DNA from: Pseudomonas farris
GTDB taxonomy: Bacteria; Pseudomonadota; Gammaproteobacteria; Pseudomonadales; Pseudomonadaceae
Direction of reading: 5' to 3'
Length of the DNA stretch: 58,678 bases
Assembly (NCBI RefSeq): GCF_019145235.1
Contig: NZ_JAHSTV010000020.1
Span: 1 to 58,678 of the forward strand
A program made the position numbers and the translations under genes. The number at the start of each line of letters is the position of its first letter. Within the stretch, counting starts at the first letter, position 1. The notes under the pieces were generated by a model. That model saw only the letters and a list, made by a program, of their open reading frames with translations, did not search any database and was not told the origin of the DNA. This document shows positions 1-7,979 of this stretch, piece by piece.

Positions 1-42
1 TTTGATCGGTGTGAACACAAGTTTTGTGTACACCAAAAACTC

Positions 43-70
43 ACTGTGGGAGCGGGCTTGCTCGCGAAGG
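43..70. repeat. single REP element (GTGGGAGCGGGCTTGCTCGCGA type)
   Basis: This is one arm of the common fluorescens-group REP palindrome, with a GC-rich GAGCGGGCTTGCTC core. The same core forms a full inverted pair at 21435-21528. It lies downstream of the M48 peptidase gene, outside coding sequence. Confidence 0.7.
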
Positions 71-95
71 CGTCAGTAACCTCACCCGATAATTA

Positions 96-914
96 TCAGG
101 ATTTCGGTGCTTTCTCGTACAACGGCATCACCTTCGGAATCGCCGCCTGCAAGGCAGAAATCCGGCTGGCCGACGCCGGGTGAGTGCTCAAGAATTCTGG
201 CGGCGCGCCATTCGAGGCTTTGCTCATCTTGTTCCACAGGGTGATCGCGGCGTTCGGGTTGTACCCGGCGCGGGCAGCCAATTCGAGGCCGATCAAGTCT
301 GCTTCGTTTTCATTGCTGCGACTGTTGGGCAAGGTCATGCCGTATTGGGCTACGGTGTCCGCCAGGGCCAGGCTGCCCTCGCCCAGACCGAACAACGCAC
401 CGGCGCCCTGCTTGGCCATTTCGATACCATAAGCCTTGGACATCGCTTCACGACCGTGCTCGCGCAAGGCGTGAGCAATTTCATGGCCGATGATGGCGGC
501 GATTTCGTCGTCGGTGAGTTGCAGCTTGTCGATCAGCCCGGAGTAGAAAATGATCTTGCCGCCAGGCCCGCAGGAGGCATTCAGCTCGTCGCTCTTGATC
601 AGGTTCACTTCCCATTGCCACTGGGCCGAATCCGGACGGAACACCGGCGCCTGGGCAATCAGCCGCTTGGAGATCGCCTGAACGCGCTTCGCATCGTTAC
701 TGGTTTTGTCCAGCACCCCTTTGCTGTTCGCCTCCCCGACGGTCTTTTGATAAGACTGGGCGTACATCTGATTGACCTCGGAGGTCGACAACATGCTGAA
801 CATGTACTGCTTGCGCTCAACCCCTACGGCGCCACCGCTGGTGGTGTTGACCGACTGACAACCGGCGAGCAGCAAACCTGCGCTCAGTGCACACAAAACC
901 AATGTCTTATTCAT
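96..914 (-). CDS. M48 family metallopeptidase, lipoprotein (LoiP/BepA-like)
   Basis: This is a zinc metalloprotease of the M48 family, probably an outer-membrane lipoprotein of periplasmic protein quality control. The 272-residue product starts with a signal peptide ending in a lipobox (LLAGC, Cys19). The zinc site is HEIAH at residues 144-148, and NENEAD at 201-206 supplies the third ligand. I chose the ATG at 912-914 because it puts the signal peptide at the N terminus and follows a GGGAGC ribosome site; an in-frame extension of 43 residues upstream looks non-coding. The family assignment is firm. Which E. coli homologue (LoiP, YcaL or BepA) it matches best cannot be settled by eye. Confidence 0.92.
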   Translation of the reverse strand: MNKTLVLCALSAGLLLAGCQSVNTTSGGAVGVERKQYMFSMLSTSEVNQMYAQSYQKTVGEANSKGVLDKTSNDAKRVQAISKRLIAQAPVFRPDSAQWQWEVNLIKSDELNASCGPGGKIIFYSGLIDKLQLTDDEIAAIIGHEIAHALREHGREAMSKAYGIEMAKQGAGALFGLGEGSLALADTVAQYGMTLPNSRSNENEADLIGLELAARAGYNPNAAITLWNKMSKASNGAPPEFLSTHPASASRISALQAAIPKVMPLYEKAPKS

Positions 915-1097
915 CAAGAAGCTCCCTGGAAACATGCCGGGTATCCTAGGTGGGGATTTGTATCGGCGCCAGATACAACGGACGTGTAGCACGCACTTTC
1001 GTATAAGACTCTTCAACCCAAGATAAATTTCACAGCACGCCACGGCCGAACATAGGTCCGCAATGACTCATTCAAGTTTTGTGAACGCCACAAATCC

Positions 1098-1123
1098 CTG
1101 TGGGAGCTGGCTTGCCCGCGATG
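1098..1123. repeat. single REP element
   Basis: This is one REP arm (CTGTGGGAGCTGGCTTGCCCGC type) between the divergently arranged M48 gene and yedK. The flank upstream of it (CAAGTTTTGTGAACGCC) resembles the flank of the REP near position 43, which suggests the two share some surrounding sequence as well as the core. Confidence 0.65.
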
Positions 1124-1143
1124 ACGTCAGCCCAGACAACAGA

Positions 1144-1767
1144 TCAGCCGGGCGTCAAACACTCCGGCCCATTGAGCTTCGGATCATTCACCAGGTTCGC
1201 CAACACCCGCTCACGCAACGCCGCGGGCTCACTGGCCAGCAACGCCTGCAAGGCATGCAACGGGGTTTCGGGGTTGAGCCAGGCTTCCTGCCCCGCCGCA
1301 TCGAGAATCAACGGTCGACGCTGACTCGAAGCCGGCTGGGTGATCACCGCCGTGCTCAACCACACCTGCTCCTGCACCGGATACGCCTCCCAAATCGCCG
1401 CGAAGAACAGCGCCGAACCCTCCCCCGGGGTCAGCCAGTACGGACGTTTGCGGGTGGTGCCGCGCCATTCGTAGAAACCATTGGCTGGCAGCAGGCAACG
1501 ACGCAGGCGCAAGGCTTCGCGAAACATCGGCTGTTCGGCAACGGTTTCGGCGCGGGCATGGGCCGGGGTGCGGGACAGGTCGGTCAGCCACGGTGGCGTC
1601 AGGCCCCAGCGGGCGCGGGCCAACTCTCGCTGCCCTTCTGCGCCGGCACGCAGCATCAACACCGAATCGTTGGGGGAGATATTCCACTGGGCCTGCTGAT
1701 CGGCGGGGAATCCGGGCAGGGCCGCGAAAGCGGGGTTCCAGCGAAACAGGGCATAACGTCCACACAT
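1144..1767 (-). CDS. yedK: SRAP-domain protein (YedK/HMCES family), divergent
   Basis: SRAP proteins form a thiazolidine crosslink with abasic sites in single-stranded DNA through Cys2 and so shield them. The 207-residue product begins MCGRYA, so Cys2 becomes the N-terminal residue after Met removal. WNISP (28-32), ARAET (71-75) and the FYEW motif with the conserved Glu (98-101) are present. Where E. coli YedK has IHDRRPLVL with the catalytic His160, this protein reads SSQRRPLIL (147-155), so that His appears to be Ser, and a few residues just before it are missing. The fold is clear; full activity is uncertain. The gene runs with the small DUF2007 and zinc-ribbon genes on the same strand. 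Confidence 0.9.
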   Translation of the reverse strand: MCGRYALFRWNPAFAALPGFPADQQAQWNISPNDSVLMLRAGAEGQRELARARWGLTPPWLTDLSRTPAHARAETVAEQPMFREALRLRRCLLPANGFYEWRGTTRKRPYWLTPGEGSALFFAAIWEAYPVQEQVWLSTAVITQPASSQRRPLILDAAGQEAWLNPETPLHALQALLASEPAALRERVLANLVNDPKLNGPECLTPG

Positions 1768-1802
1768 GGGGCAATACGACTCTTGATCAAACGAACGTCA
1801 GC

Positions 1803-2063
1803 CTAACAGACCAGCGTGCCGGGAAAACTGTCCGGTTCATCACCGGACAGCGGCAGCGCGGCATTGTACGCGGTGATCAGCTCCCGGGCGTATTCGGCCT
1901 GATCGTTATCGACCGATAAGCCCAGCAGGCCAAACATCGGCAACTCCCCGGTGCCGCCGACTAAATCACGCCCAACCAGATGCGCCTCGATGCCCTCGCT
2001 GGCGAGCATGCCTTGCAGCAATTCGCCTTCCATCAGGTTTTCCGGTTCGTAGATGCGCTGCAT
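1803..2063 (-). CDS. DUF2007 family protein
   Basis: This 86-residue protein carries the DUF2007 ('putative signal transducing protein') pattern: MQRIYEPENLMEGELLQGML, then EGIEAHLVGRDL and a hydrophobic GLLGLSV strand followed by a helix. It resembles a small ferredoxin-like alpha/beta domain. It has no signal peptide or membrane segment, so it is probably cytoplasmic. It lies 6 nt downstream of the zinc-ribbon gene on the same strand, so the two are likely co-transcribed. No biochemical function is established for the family. Confidence 0.85.
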   Translation of the reverse strand: MQRIYEPENLMEGELLQGMLASEGIEAHLVGRDLVGGTGELPMFGLLGLSVDNDQAEYARELITAYNAALPLSGDEPDSFPGTLVC

Positions 2064-2069
2064 AGACCC

Positions 2070-2252
2070 TCACTCGTTTTCGCTGTGAACTTCGAGCAAC
2101 CATTCATGACCGTCAGTCTGCAAAACAAAAGTAATGGGACGGCAACACACAGGACAATCTTCGATATAGGTCTGATCGCCGCCGGACAAGTCCAGAACAG
2201 CCTCGACCTCTTCACCGCAATATGGACATTCATAGCGCTCGGTTTCCAGCAT
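2070..2252 (-). CDS. CPXCG-motif cysteine-rich (zinc ribbon) protein
   Basis: This 60-residue protein has two cysteine knuckles, ECPYCGE (residues 9-15) and DCPVCCRP (32-39), the arrangement of the CPXCG small zinc-ribbon family. The C-terminal half is acidic and beta-rich. It probably binds one zinc ion and acts in the cytoplasm through protein or nucleic-acid contacts; the partner is unknown. It is the first gene of a short run followed by the DUF2007 gene. The ATG at 2250-2252 is the only sensible start. Confidence 0.85.
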   Translation of the reverse strand: MLETERYECPYCGEEVEAVLDLSGGDQTYIEDCPVCCRPITFVLQTDGHEWLLEVHSENE

Positions 2253-2391
2253 CGCGGTCTCCCGGGTGACTTGTGCGTATAATCGCCGGTCTATTTGCAG
2301 GGCTATTTTCGTCTGGCTACCTTTTCAGACCGTGCCCCGTTGGTTTTTTATCAAAACCTTTACTTACCCTAGCCGTTTCTAACAAGAGAGC

Positions 2392-3558
2392 ATGATGGGC
2401 GAATTCGATGCCATCCGACCTTACGACGACAGCGAAGTCCCGGCAGTACTGAACCGGTTACTTGGTGACAAGGCGTTTCTAGATATCCTCATCCACTTCC
2501 GCTTCCCGCGCTATGCCGGTGCCTTCGGCTGGATGCTCAAACCTCTTATAGCGCATCGGCTGCGCCGTGAGTTCGCCGGCATCACGTCGGTGGCCACCTT
2601 GCAGGACAAAGTCGAGTTTTACGTCGACCACACCATCGAGCGCGCCACGGACGGGGTGACCTACACCGGCGTGGAGCAATTCAAGTCCGGCAGCGCCTAC
2701 CTGTTCATCGCCAACCACCGCGACATTGTGATGGACCCGGCCTTCGTCAACTACGCCGTGTACCACGCCGGCCTGCCGACCCCGCGCATTGCCATTGGCG
2801 ACAACCTGCTGCAAAAGCCTTTTGTCAGCGATTTGATGCGCCTGAACAAGAGCTTCATCGTGCACCGCTCGATCACCGGTCGCCGGGAAAAAATGGCGGC
2901 GTATCAGCTGTTGTCGGCGTACATCAACCACTCGATCCGCAACGACTGCGCCTCGATCTGGATCGCCCAGGCTGAAGGCCGAGCCAAGGACGGCGACGAC
3001 CGCACCGAGTCGGCGATCCTCAAGATGTTCCACATGAGCCGCAAGGACGAGCCGTTTGGCGAAGTCATCCGCTCGCTGAACCTCACTCCGGTGTCGATCA
3101 GCTACGAATACGACCCGTGCGACCAGGCCAAGGCCCGCGAGCTGTACATCCGCGCCACCACCGGCAGCTACTCCAAGGTGCCGGGCGAGGATGACGTCAG
3201 CATCGCCAAAGGCATCACCGGTTACAAAGGCCGGGTCCACGTGAACTTCGCCGCGCCGATCACTGAACTGTTCGAAGACACCAAGCAATTGGCGATCGAA
3301 ATGGACAAGCAGATCCTCAGCGGTTACCGGTTGTTCCCGGCGCACTACCTGGCGTATGCGCAGTGGAAAGACGCCGACCCGCAACTGCAGGTGCCGAAAG
3401 CGGCCGAGGTGTTTGCGGCGGACGAACTGGCCAAGGCTCAGGAAGAATGGCAGCGTCGGCTGGATGCCTGCCCTGAGGAGCATCGTCCGTATCTGGTGCT
3501 GCAATATGCGACGCCGGTGCGCAATCAGTATCGGGTGAAGGCCGGGTTGCCGCTGTAA
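2392..3558 (+). CDS. 1-acyl-sn-glycerol-3-phosphate acyltransferase-like protein
   Basis: This 388-residue protein belongs to the PlsC/GPAT-like acyltransferase superfamily. The catalytic-type motif is FIANHRDIVMDP around residues 105-116, with His and Asp spaced by five residues rather than the usual four. GIT-like and E-G-x-R-type features follow (IAQAEGRAKDGDD near residue 190). It probably acylates a lysophospholipid or glycerol phosphate at the inner membrane face, but no clear transmembrane helix is seen. Two adjacent ATGs (2392 and 2395) are possible starts, preceded by AAGAGAG. A good rho-independent terminator follows, so the gene is probably monocistronic. Exact substrate is not known. 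Confidence 0.8.
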   Translation: MMGEFDAIRPYDDSEVPAVLNRLLGDKAFLDILIHFRFPRYAGAFGWMLKPLIAHRLRREFAGITSVATLQDKVEFYVDHTIERATDGVTYTGVEQFKSGSAYLFIANHRDIVMDPAFVNYAVYHAGLPTPRIAIGDNLLQKPFVSDLMRLNKSFIVHRSITGRREKMAAYQLLSAYINHSIRNDCASIWIAQAEGRAKDGDDRTESAILKMFHMSRKDEPFGEVIRSLNLTPVSISYEYDPCDQAKARELYIRATTGSYSKVPGEDDVSIAKGITGYKGRVHVNFAAPITELFEDTKQLAIEMDKQILSGYRLFPAHYLAYAQWKDADPQLQVPKAAEVFAADELAKAQEEWQRRLDACPEEHRPYLVLQYATPVRNQYRVKAGLPL

Positions 3559-3588
3559 GCGATTTTGGTTGGATACGACAACGGCGCC

Positions 3589-3607
3589 TTCGGGTGCCGT
3601 TTTTGTT
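3589..3607 (+). terminator. rho-independent terminator of the acyltransferase gene
   Basis: The stem ACGGCGCC-TTCG-GGTGCCGT has one mismatch and a stable TTCG tetraloop. It is followed directly by TTTTTG and lies 30 nt after the acyltransferase stop codon. Confidence 0.8.
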
Positions 3608-3636
3608 TGTCTTGATGCGACAGGACAGTCAGGCAC

Positions 3637-3767
3637 CTGTGGCGAGGGAGCTTGCTCCCGCCCGGCTGCATAGCAGTCGTAAAGTCAGTGCTCGCGATGT
3701 GTCGGACACAACAAGGGGTGGGTGGGGCCGCTTCGCAGCCCAGCGGGAGCAAGCTCCCTCGCCACAG
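3637..3767. repeat. REPIN (two inverted REP arms, GTGGCGAGGGAGCTTGCTCCC type)
   Basis: Two 25-base arms at 3637-3661 and 3743-3767 are exact reverse complements, each built on GGGAGCTTGCTCCC. They enclose about 81 bases of unrelated sequence. This is the REPIN architecture mobilised in trans by RAYT transposases. It sits between an acyltransferase terminator and the stop of a convergent membrane-protein gene. Confidence 0.85.
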
Positions 3768-3782
3768 GGTCATGTCAGATCT

Positions 3783-4061
3783 TTAGACGCGAGTGCTGAT
3801 CCACGACACCAGCAACGCCATCCCGAGGCAGGCGAAACCGAAGCGGTAGAAAAACCGGTTCATGCGCAGGGTCGCCCAATCCAGCGTTGGCTCTTCACTG
3901 GGGCGACTTTGGCGCTGCGCTTCGATACTGGCCAGGGCGCGTTGTTCGCGACGACGGGTGGCGTGCAGCAACCAGCCGCCCGGGAAGGCGAACAGCAAGG
4001 CCAGCAAATTGATCAATTTGGCGGGATGAGCGGTAAAGAGCGAAATCAAATGCAGCGACAT
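3783..4061 (-). CDS. small inner-membrane protein of unknown function
   Basis: This 92-residue product has two hydrophobic helices, roughly residues 12-28 (INLLALLFAFPGGWLL) and 70-88 (FYRFGFACLGMALLVSWI), joined by a basic and polar loop (ATRRREQRALASIEAQRQ). It is probably a two-pass inner-membrane protein. I chose the ATG at 4059-4061, preceded by GAGG; a GTG directly before it is a possible alternative. I do not recognise a named family. Confidence 0.6.
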   Translation of the reverse strand: MSLHLISLFTAHPAKLINLLALLFAFPGGWLLHATRRREQRALASIEAQRQSRPSEEPTLDWATLRMNRFFYRFGFACLGMALLVSWISTRV

Positions 4062-4255
4062 CACAAAACCTCAGGCAAACCGGTGTAGCAGACGTCGGAC
4101 CGACGACCACGGCGCGGATTCTACCGAAAGCGCTCCGACCTGCCCCGGCTTTCCGACAAATAACGAAACCATTTAGCCGATTACTGTCCTGTGTCACGGC
4201 GCCGTCATCTGAATCCGCCAGTCTGTCGCCCCTCGAAACCGACACGGACCCCGTC

Positions 4256-4462
4256 ATGCTCCACGCCGAAAACCAGGACCGCCTCTACCTCATTGCCCAA
4301 AGCGACGAACAACAAACTTTAGTCGGCAGCCTCGCCTTCAACGTACAGGACCGGCATTGGCTGGTGTATTGCGCGCTGGGCGGGCATCAACATGCGGATT
4401 TGCCGGAGACGGATTTGCTGACGGGGGTGAGTGTTCTGGATTTTTATTCGGAGGCGGCTTGA
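4256..4462 (+). CDS. small conserved hypothetical protein
   Basis: This is a 68-residue, acidic, soluble protein with strand-like segments (DRLYLIAQ, HWLVYCALGGH) and no signal peptide. The composition and codon use look like those of a real Pseudomonas gene, but the ribosome site is weak (ACGGA). It is divergent from the small membrane-protein gene and followed by a short hairpin at 4500-4517. The function is unknown. Shared codon bias is the main support. Confidence 0.5.
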   Translation: MLHAENQDRLYLIAQSDEQQTLVGSLAFNVQDRHWLVYCALGGHQHADLPETDLLTGVSVLDFYSEAA

Positions 4463-4537
4463 GCGTCGTGTCGAAGCCTGCGCCACGCGCCTGATTCCTG
4501 AGCGAGCAGGTTCGCTCCACAATGAATCTGCGAACAC

Positions 4538-4572
4538 AAAAAAACCCGGCGCCATCACTGACACCGGGTTCT
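4538..4572 (-). terminator. rho-independent terminator of the YajG-like lipoprotein gene
   Basis: On the minus strand the stem is ACCCGGTGTCAG...GCGCCGGGT, followed by a run of seven T. It lies 20 nt after the stop of the lipoprotein gene. Confidence 0.75.
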
Positions 4573-4591
4573 TTAAACAAGCCGCAAACCG

Positions 4592-5176
4592 TTACTCGGC
4601 AAGCACCTGACCAATCGTCGGGTCCTTGAACAAGCGGGTCAACGCATCACTCAATACATCACTGACCAGCTTGGTATTGGTTTCCTGATTCGGCGCCATG
4701 CCAAAACGCTGATCCAGCGACGCACCGTAACGACCGCTGTAACGGCGGTTGGCATTCTGCACATCCGAACGGAACGTCGCGCCAATCGTTGCCTCAGTCA
4801 CATACAGGCCTTCCTTGGGCGACTGATACTTCAGCTCGGCCAGTGTCACGGTCAATTGCGGTGCATTCAGCGCATTGGCCGTCGGGGTAAAGCCCAGCAA
4901 GCGCACGGCGGCTTCAGCCTGAGCCTGCAACTTCGGCAGAATCTGCGCGCCCTGCACAGTGATCGCACTGGTCTCCGGATACAGACCACCACGAGTCCCC
5001 AGCGTTGGCGACGGACGACCGTCCACCACACGCACCACCACCGGCTGACCACGGCCGACCGGCGCCAGCTGAGCCGTCAGCTTGGGTTCCGGGTTCAGTT
5101 GTTGCGGGCTGTGGGCGCAGCCGACGAGGGTCAAACTGGTCACAGTGATCAAACCGAACAACAGGCGTTGCAACAT
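4592..5176 (-). CDS. YajG family lipoprotein
   Basis: This 194-residue protein has a signal peptide with lipobox LTLVGC (Cys near residue 20) and then a YajG-like periplasmic domain (VVVRVVDGRPSPTLGTRGG near residues 50-68). It is probably anchored in the outer membrane by its lipid. In E. coli yajG stands next to ampG; here the neighbours are unrelated. The ATG at 5174-5176 follows GGAGAGAAG, and an in-frame upstream extension of 18 residues lacks that support. It has its own terminator and appears monocistronic. The role in the envelope is not established. Confidence 0.8.
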   Translation of the reverse strand: MLQRLLFGLITVTSLTLVGCAHSPQQLNPEPKLTAQLAPVGRGQPVVVRVVDGRPSPTLGTRGGLYPETSAITVQGAQILPKLQAQAEAAVRLLGFTPTANALNAPQLTVTLAELKYQSPKEGLYVTEATIGATFRSDVQNANRRYSGRYGASLDQRFGMAPNQETNTKLVSDVLSDALTRLFKDPTIGQVLAE

Positions 5177-5381
5177 GCTCTTCTCTCCAGAATCAGGCAC
5201 AAACAGGCCCGCAGTATAGCGGTGCGCCACTGCGGCGAACTAGCGTCCAGCAACGATTACTGAAATCTCTGACAAACCCGGCACAGCGCGGTTCCTGTCA
5301 CACATCTGTCACCGACCTTACACATGTACGTCATGGCTCACTGGCAACCTTCACAGCAGTCACCCCACAAGGTACTTTGCC

Positions 5382-5615
5382 ATGCGTTTTCTCATCTCGA
5401 TGTTCGCGCCACGTCCACTGCATCGCTGTTTTGCCCTGCTCGACCGCGATGGCCGTTGCCAGGCATTCAAACAGTGCAGCCTTCAGCCCATGGGCGATGG
5501 CTGGGTCGAAATCGAAGAAATCCGCCTCAACTGGCTGCACCATCCCCTGCCCGCCAGCGCCCGTGTCAGCCAGCGCCAGCCACGTGCGCGGGCGCAACAA
5601 CTGTTGACCACCTGA
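5382..5615 (+). CDS. small hypothetical protein
   Basis: This 77-residue basic protein begins MRFLISMFAPRPLHRCFALLD and has a pattern of beta strands and Arg-rich ends. It has no clear signal peptide and no recognised domain. Codon use fits the genome, and it lies between the divergent YajG-like gene and the long mqo leader. Function is unknown. It could be a spurious frame, but the coding bias argues for a real gene. Confidence 0.5.
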   Translation: MRFLISMFAPRPLHRCFALLDRDGRCQAFKQCSLQPMGDGWVEIEEIRLNWLHHPLPASARVSQRQPRARAQQLLTT

Positions 5616-5926
5616 CCGGACGCCTAATAAAAGTCATTAAACACGACCATTTCCCTGCGTTTCTTCGTTACAATCTCCCCCCGATTATAAGGACGTCTCC
5701 TGATCGGGCCTCGCAGCATCGTTAATGCCTCGGTATTGACACCCCCGCACCGCCCACAGAGAGCCGCCCACACAGATCGAGTGAAGCTGGCGCGCTTGCT
5801 GTTCCCTAAGCAAAAACACCACTTTTCGCGAATCTGCAGAGCTGTCATTACGCTCGGTCACTGAGCTGTTTGCCCGTTTTGCTTGTCATGTATCCCATGG
5901 CGGCAATCCATCCGGGCACGGTGCCA

Positions 5927-5946
5927 GGCTGGGACAGCCCTTTTTT
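5927..5946 (+). terminator. short hairpin plus T6, possible attenuator
   Basis: GGCTG-GGA-CAGCC is followed by C and TTTTTT. The stem is only five base pairs, so termination would be modest. It lies about 410 nt upstream of mqo and just ahead of a possible leader peptide. Confidence 0.35.
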
Positions 5947-6015
5947 GAGGTTCACGTCTTCAAAAGAGCGTGAAAAAAACGGGTTTTCACAACTTCACAA
6001 GAGTGTGGCGAGCAA

Positions 6016-6105
6016 ATGAATAGTTTTGCGTCTGAACATGCACCATTAGCGTCTACAACAGCCCAACGACACAGGACCGAGTATTCCTCGAACACCGGAG
6101 CCTGA
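6016..6105 (+). CDS. possible 29-residue leader peptide upstream of mqo
   Basis: An ATG at 6016 preceded by GAGTGTGGCGAG opens a 29-codon frame beginning MNSFASEHAPLASTTAQRHR. It is rich in Ser, Ala and Thr, has no transmembrane segment, and has no obvious run of a single regulatory amino acid. It could be a leader peptide, a small protein, or chance. Confidence 0.2.
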   Translation: MNSFASEHAPLASTTAQRHRTEYSSNTGA

Positions 6106-6355
6106 AGCCTGTCCGCTACGGATTTGGTTGCACAAACGGATGTCTCGACCATAAGTCGAATTGCCAGCCGCGCGCCGAAATGAGTTCATGTGACTCTTGA
6201 GGCCAGGCCGCATGCATCCGTCGAAGTTGCGAAAAATTGCGAAGATTCGGACATGGCGATCCTGGCCATGGGTACCTGGGGCATCACTGACACGCCCCGT
6301 CACTCCTGGCAGCTATGCCGACAATTTGGTGCTGCAGATTTTGGAGACGCGTTAA

Positions 6356-7864
6356 ATGGCGCATAACGAAGCAGTCGACGTAGTACTGGTTGGGGCCGGC
6401 ATCATGAGTGCCACCCTTGCGGTACTGCTCAAAGAGCTCGACCCCGCGATCAAGCTGGAAGTCGTCGAGCTGATGGATTCCGGTGCCGCGGAAAGTTCCA
6501 ATCCGTGGAACAACGCCGGTACCGGTCACGCCGGGCTGTGTGAGCTGAACTACACGCCACAGGCCGCCGACGGCACCGTCGACATCAAGAAAGCCGTGCA
6601 CATCAACACCCAGTTCGAGGTGTCGAAGCAGTTCTGGTCCTACCTGACCAAGAAAGGCACATTCGGCTCGTGCAAGTCATTCATCAGCCCGGTGCCGCAC
6701 CTGAGCTTCGTGCAGGGCGACGACGGCGTCTCCTTCCTCAAGGAACGTTTCAAGACGCTGAGCAAGCACCACGCCTTCTCGGACATGGAATACACCGAAG
6801 ACAAGGCCACCATGGCCGAGTGGATGCCGTTGATGATGCCGGGCCGCCCGGCTGACGAAGTCGTCGCCGCCACCCGCGTGATGAACGGCACCGACGTCAA
6901 CTTCGGCGCCCTGACCAACCAATTGCTCAAGCACCTGACCAGCGCACCCGATGCCCAGGTCAAGTACTGCAAGCGCGTGACTGGCCTGAAGCGTAACAAC
7001 GGTGGCTGGACCGTCAGCATCAAGGACGTCAACAGCGGCAATAGCCGTGACGTCGATGCGAAATTCGTGTTCCTCGGCGCTGGTGGTGCGGCACTGCCAC
7101 TGTTGCAAGCTTCGGGTATCGAAGAAAGCAAAGGCTTCGGCGGTTTCCCGATTAGCGGCCAATGGCTGCGTTGCGATAACCCGGAAGTGGTCAAGCACCA
7201 CCAGGCCAAGGTCTACAGCCAGGCTGCGGTAGGTTCGCCACCGATGTCCGTGCCGCACCTGGACACCCGCGTGGTCGATGGCAAGAAGTCCCTGCTGTTC
7301 GGACCTTACGCCGGTTTCACCACCAAGTTCCTCAAGCACGGTTCGTTCATGGACCTGCCGATGTCAGTCCGCGCCGGCAACATCGGCCCGATGCTGGCCG
7401 TGGCCAAAAACAACATGGACCTGACCAAGTACCTGGTCAGCGAAGTGATGCAGTCGATGGAACAGCGCCTGGAATCCCTGCGTCGCTTCTATCCACTGGC
7501 GAAAGCCGAAGACTGGCGCCTGGAAGTGGCCGGCCAACGGGTGCAGATCATCAAGAAAGACCCGAAGAAAGGCGGCGTTCTGCAGTTCGGTACCGAACTG
7601 GTCGCAGCCAAGGACGGTTCTCTTGCCGCCCTGCTCGGCGCTTCACCAGGCGCTTCGGTGACTGTTTCGATCATGCTTGAGCTGATCGAAAAATGTTTCC
7701 CGAACAAAGCGTCCAGTGAATGGGCTGCCAAGCTGGCAGAAATCTTCCCGGCTCGGGAAAAGGTTCTGGAAACCGACGCTGCGCTGTATCGCAAGATCAA
7801 TGCGCACAACAACGTCGCGCTGGAACTGGTTGAAGCCAGTAACGAGACCGAAAGCTACGCTTGA
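6356..7864 (+). CDS. mqo: malate:quinone oxidoreductase
   Basis: Mqo is an FAD-dependent peripheral membrane enzyme that oxidises malate to oxaloacetate and passes electrons to the quinone pool, replacing or backing up NAD-linked malate dehydrogenase in the TCA cycle. The 502-residue protein has the normal family length. It opens with the FAD-binding dinucleotide fold VDVVLVGAGIMSATLAVLL and carries the Mqo signatures SSNPWNNAGTGHAGLCELNY and LLGASPGASVTVSIM. The ATG has a GGAGACG ribosome site, and a strong terminator follows, so transcription is probably monocistronic from a long leader. In PAO1 terms it matches mqoB (PA4640) by position. Confidence 0.97.
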   Translation: MAHNEAVDVVLVGAGIMSATLAVLLKELDPAIKLEVVELMDSGAAESSNPWNNAGTGHAGLCELNYTPQAADGTVDIKKAVHINTQFEVSKQFWSYLTKKGTFGSCKSFISPVPHLSFVQGDDGVSFLKERFKTLSKHHAFSDMEYTEDKATMAEWMPLMMPGRPADEVVAATRVMNGTDVNFGALTNQLLKHLTSAPDAQVKYCKRVTGLKRNNGGWTVSIKDVNSGNSRDVDAKFVFLGAGGAALPLLQASGIEESKGFGGFPISGQWLRCDNPEVVKHHQAKVYSQAAVGSPPMSVPHLDTRVVDGKKSLLFGPYAGFTTKFLKHGSFMDLPMSVRAGNIGPMLAVAKNNMDLTKYLVSEVMQSMEQRLESLRRFYPLAKAEDWRLEVAGQRVQIIKKDPKKGGVLQFGTELVAAKDGSLAALLGASPGASVTVSIMLELIEKCFPNKASSEWAAKLAEIFPAREKVLETDAALYRKINAHNNVALELVEASNETESYA

Positions 7865-7874
7865 TTCGGCCGCA

Positions 7875-7917
7875 TAAAAAACGCCCCGTCCTCATTGAAG
7901 GCGGGGCGTTTTTTTAT
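7875..7917 (+). terminator. strong rho-independent terminator of mqo
   Basis: The stem ACGCCCCG...CGGGGCGT is followed by T7 and preceded by an A-run, so it could work in both directions. It starts 10 nt after the mqo stop. Confidence 0.9.
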
Positions 7918-7940
7918 GGATCTTCGTCAGTCTTGGAAAA

Positions 7941-7959
7941 AGATCGCAGGCTGCGATCT
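7941..7959. repeat. collapsed REP palindrome (AGATCGCA-GGC-TGCGATCT)
   Basis: A perfect 8-bp stem with a 3-base loop uses the GCTGCGATCTT end of the REP family seen whole at 48571-48659. It is probably a decayed REPIN from which the GAGCTGCCGAAGG part has been lost. Confidence 0.5.
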
Positions 7960-7979
7960 TTTGATCCTGGTCTTTTGAT

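Larger units (their letters stand above)
5616..6355 (+). other. 740-nt non-coding leader/intergenic region before mqo
   Basis: I see no convincing large gene here. The region holds a short GC hairpin with T6 at 5927-5946, a 29-codon frame at 6016-6105, and several inverted segments further on (for example TCCTGGC near 6255 facing a GCCAGGA-type partner near 6310). The mqo start is preceded by GGAGACG. The layout suggests an extended 5' untranslated region, possibly with attenuation, but I cannot identify a known riboswitch. Confidence 0.5.

Noticed and set aside
2479..3636. Long open frame antisense to the acyltransferase gene
   Set aside because: It mirrors the third-position GC bias of the real gene, has no ribosome site and a product rich in Arg, Gly and His typical of shadow frames. 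The same applies to long antisense frames over the TPR gene, ychF, uraA, mksF and mksB.
5624..5848. Minus-strand frame upstream of mqo
   Set aside because: It has poor codon bias, no ribosome site, and lies in a region whose composition suggests an untranslated leader.
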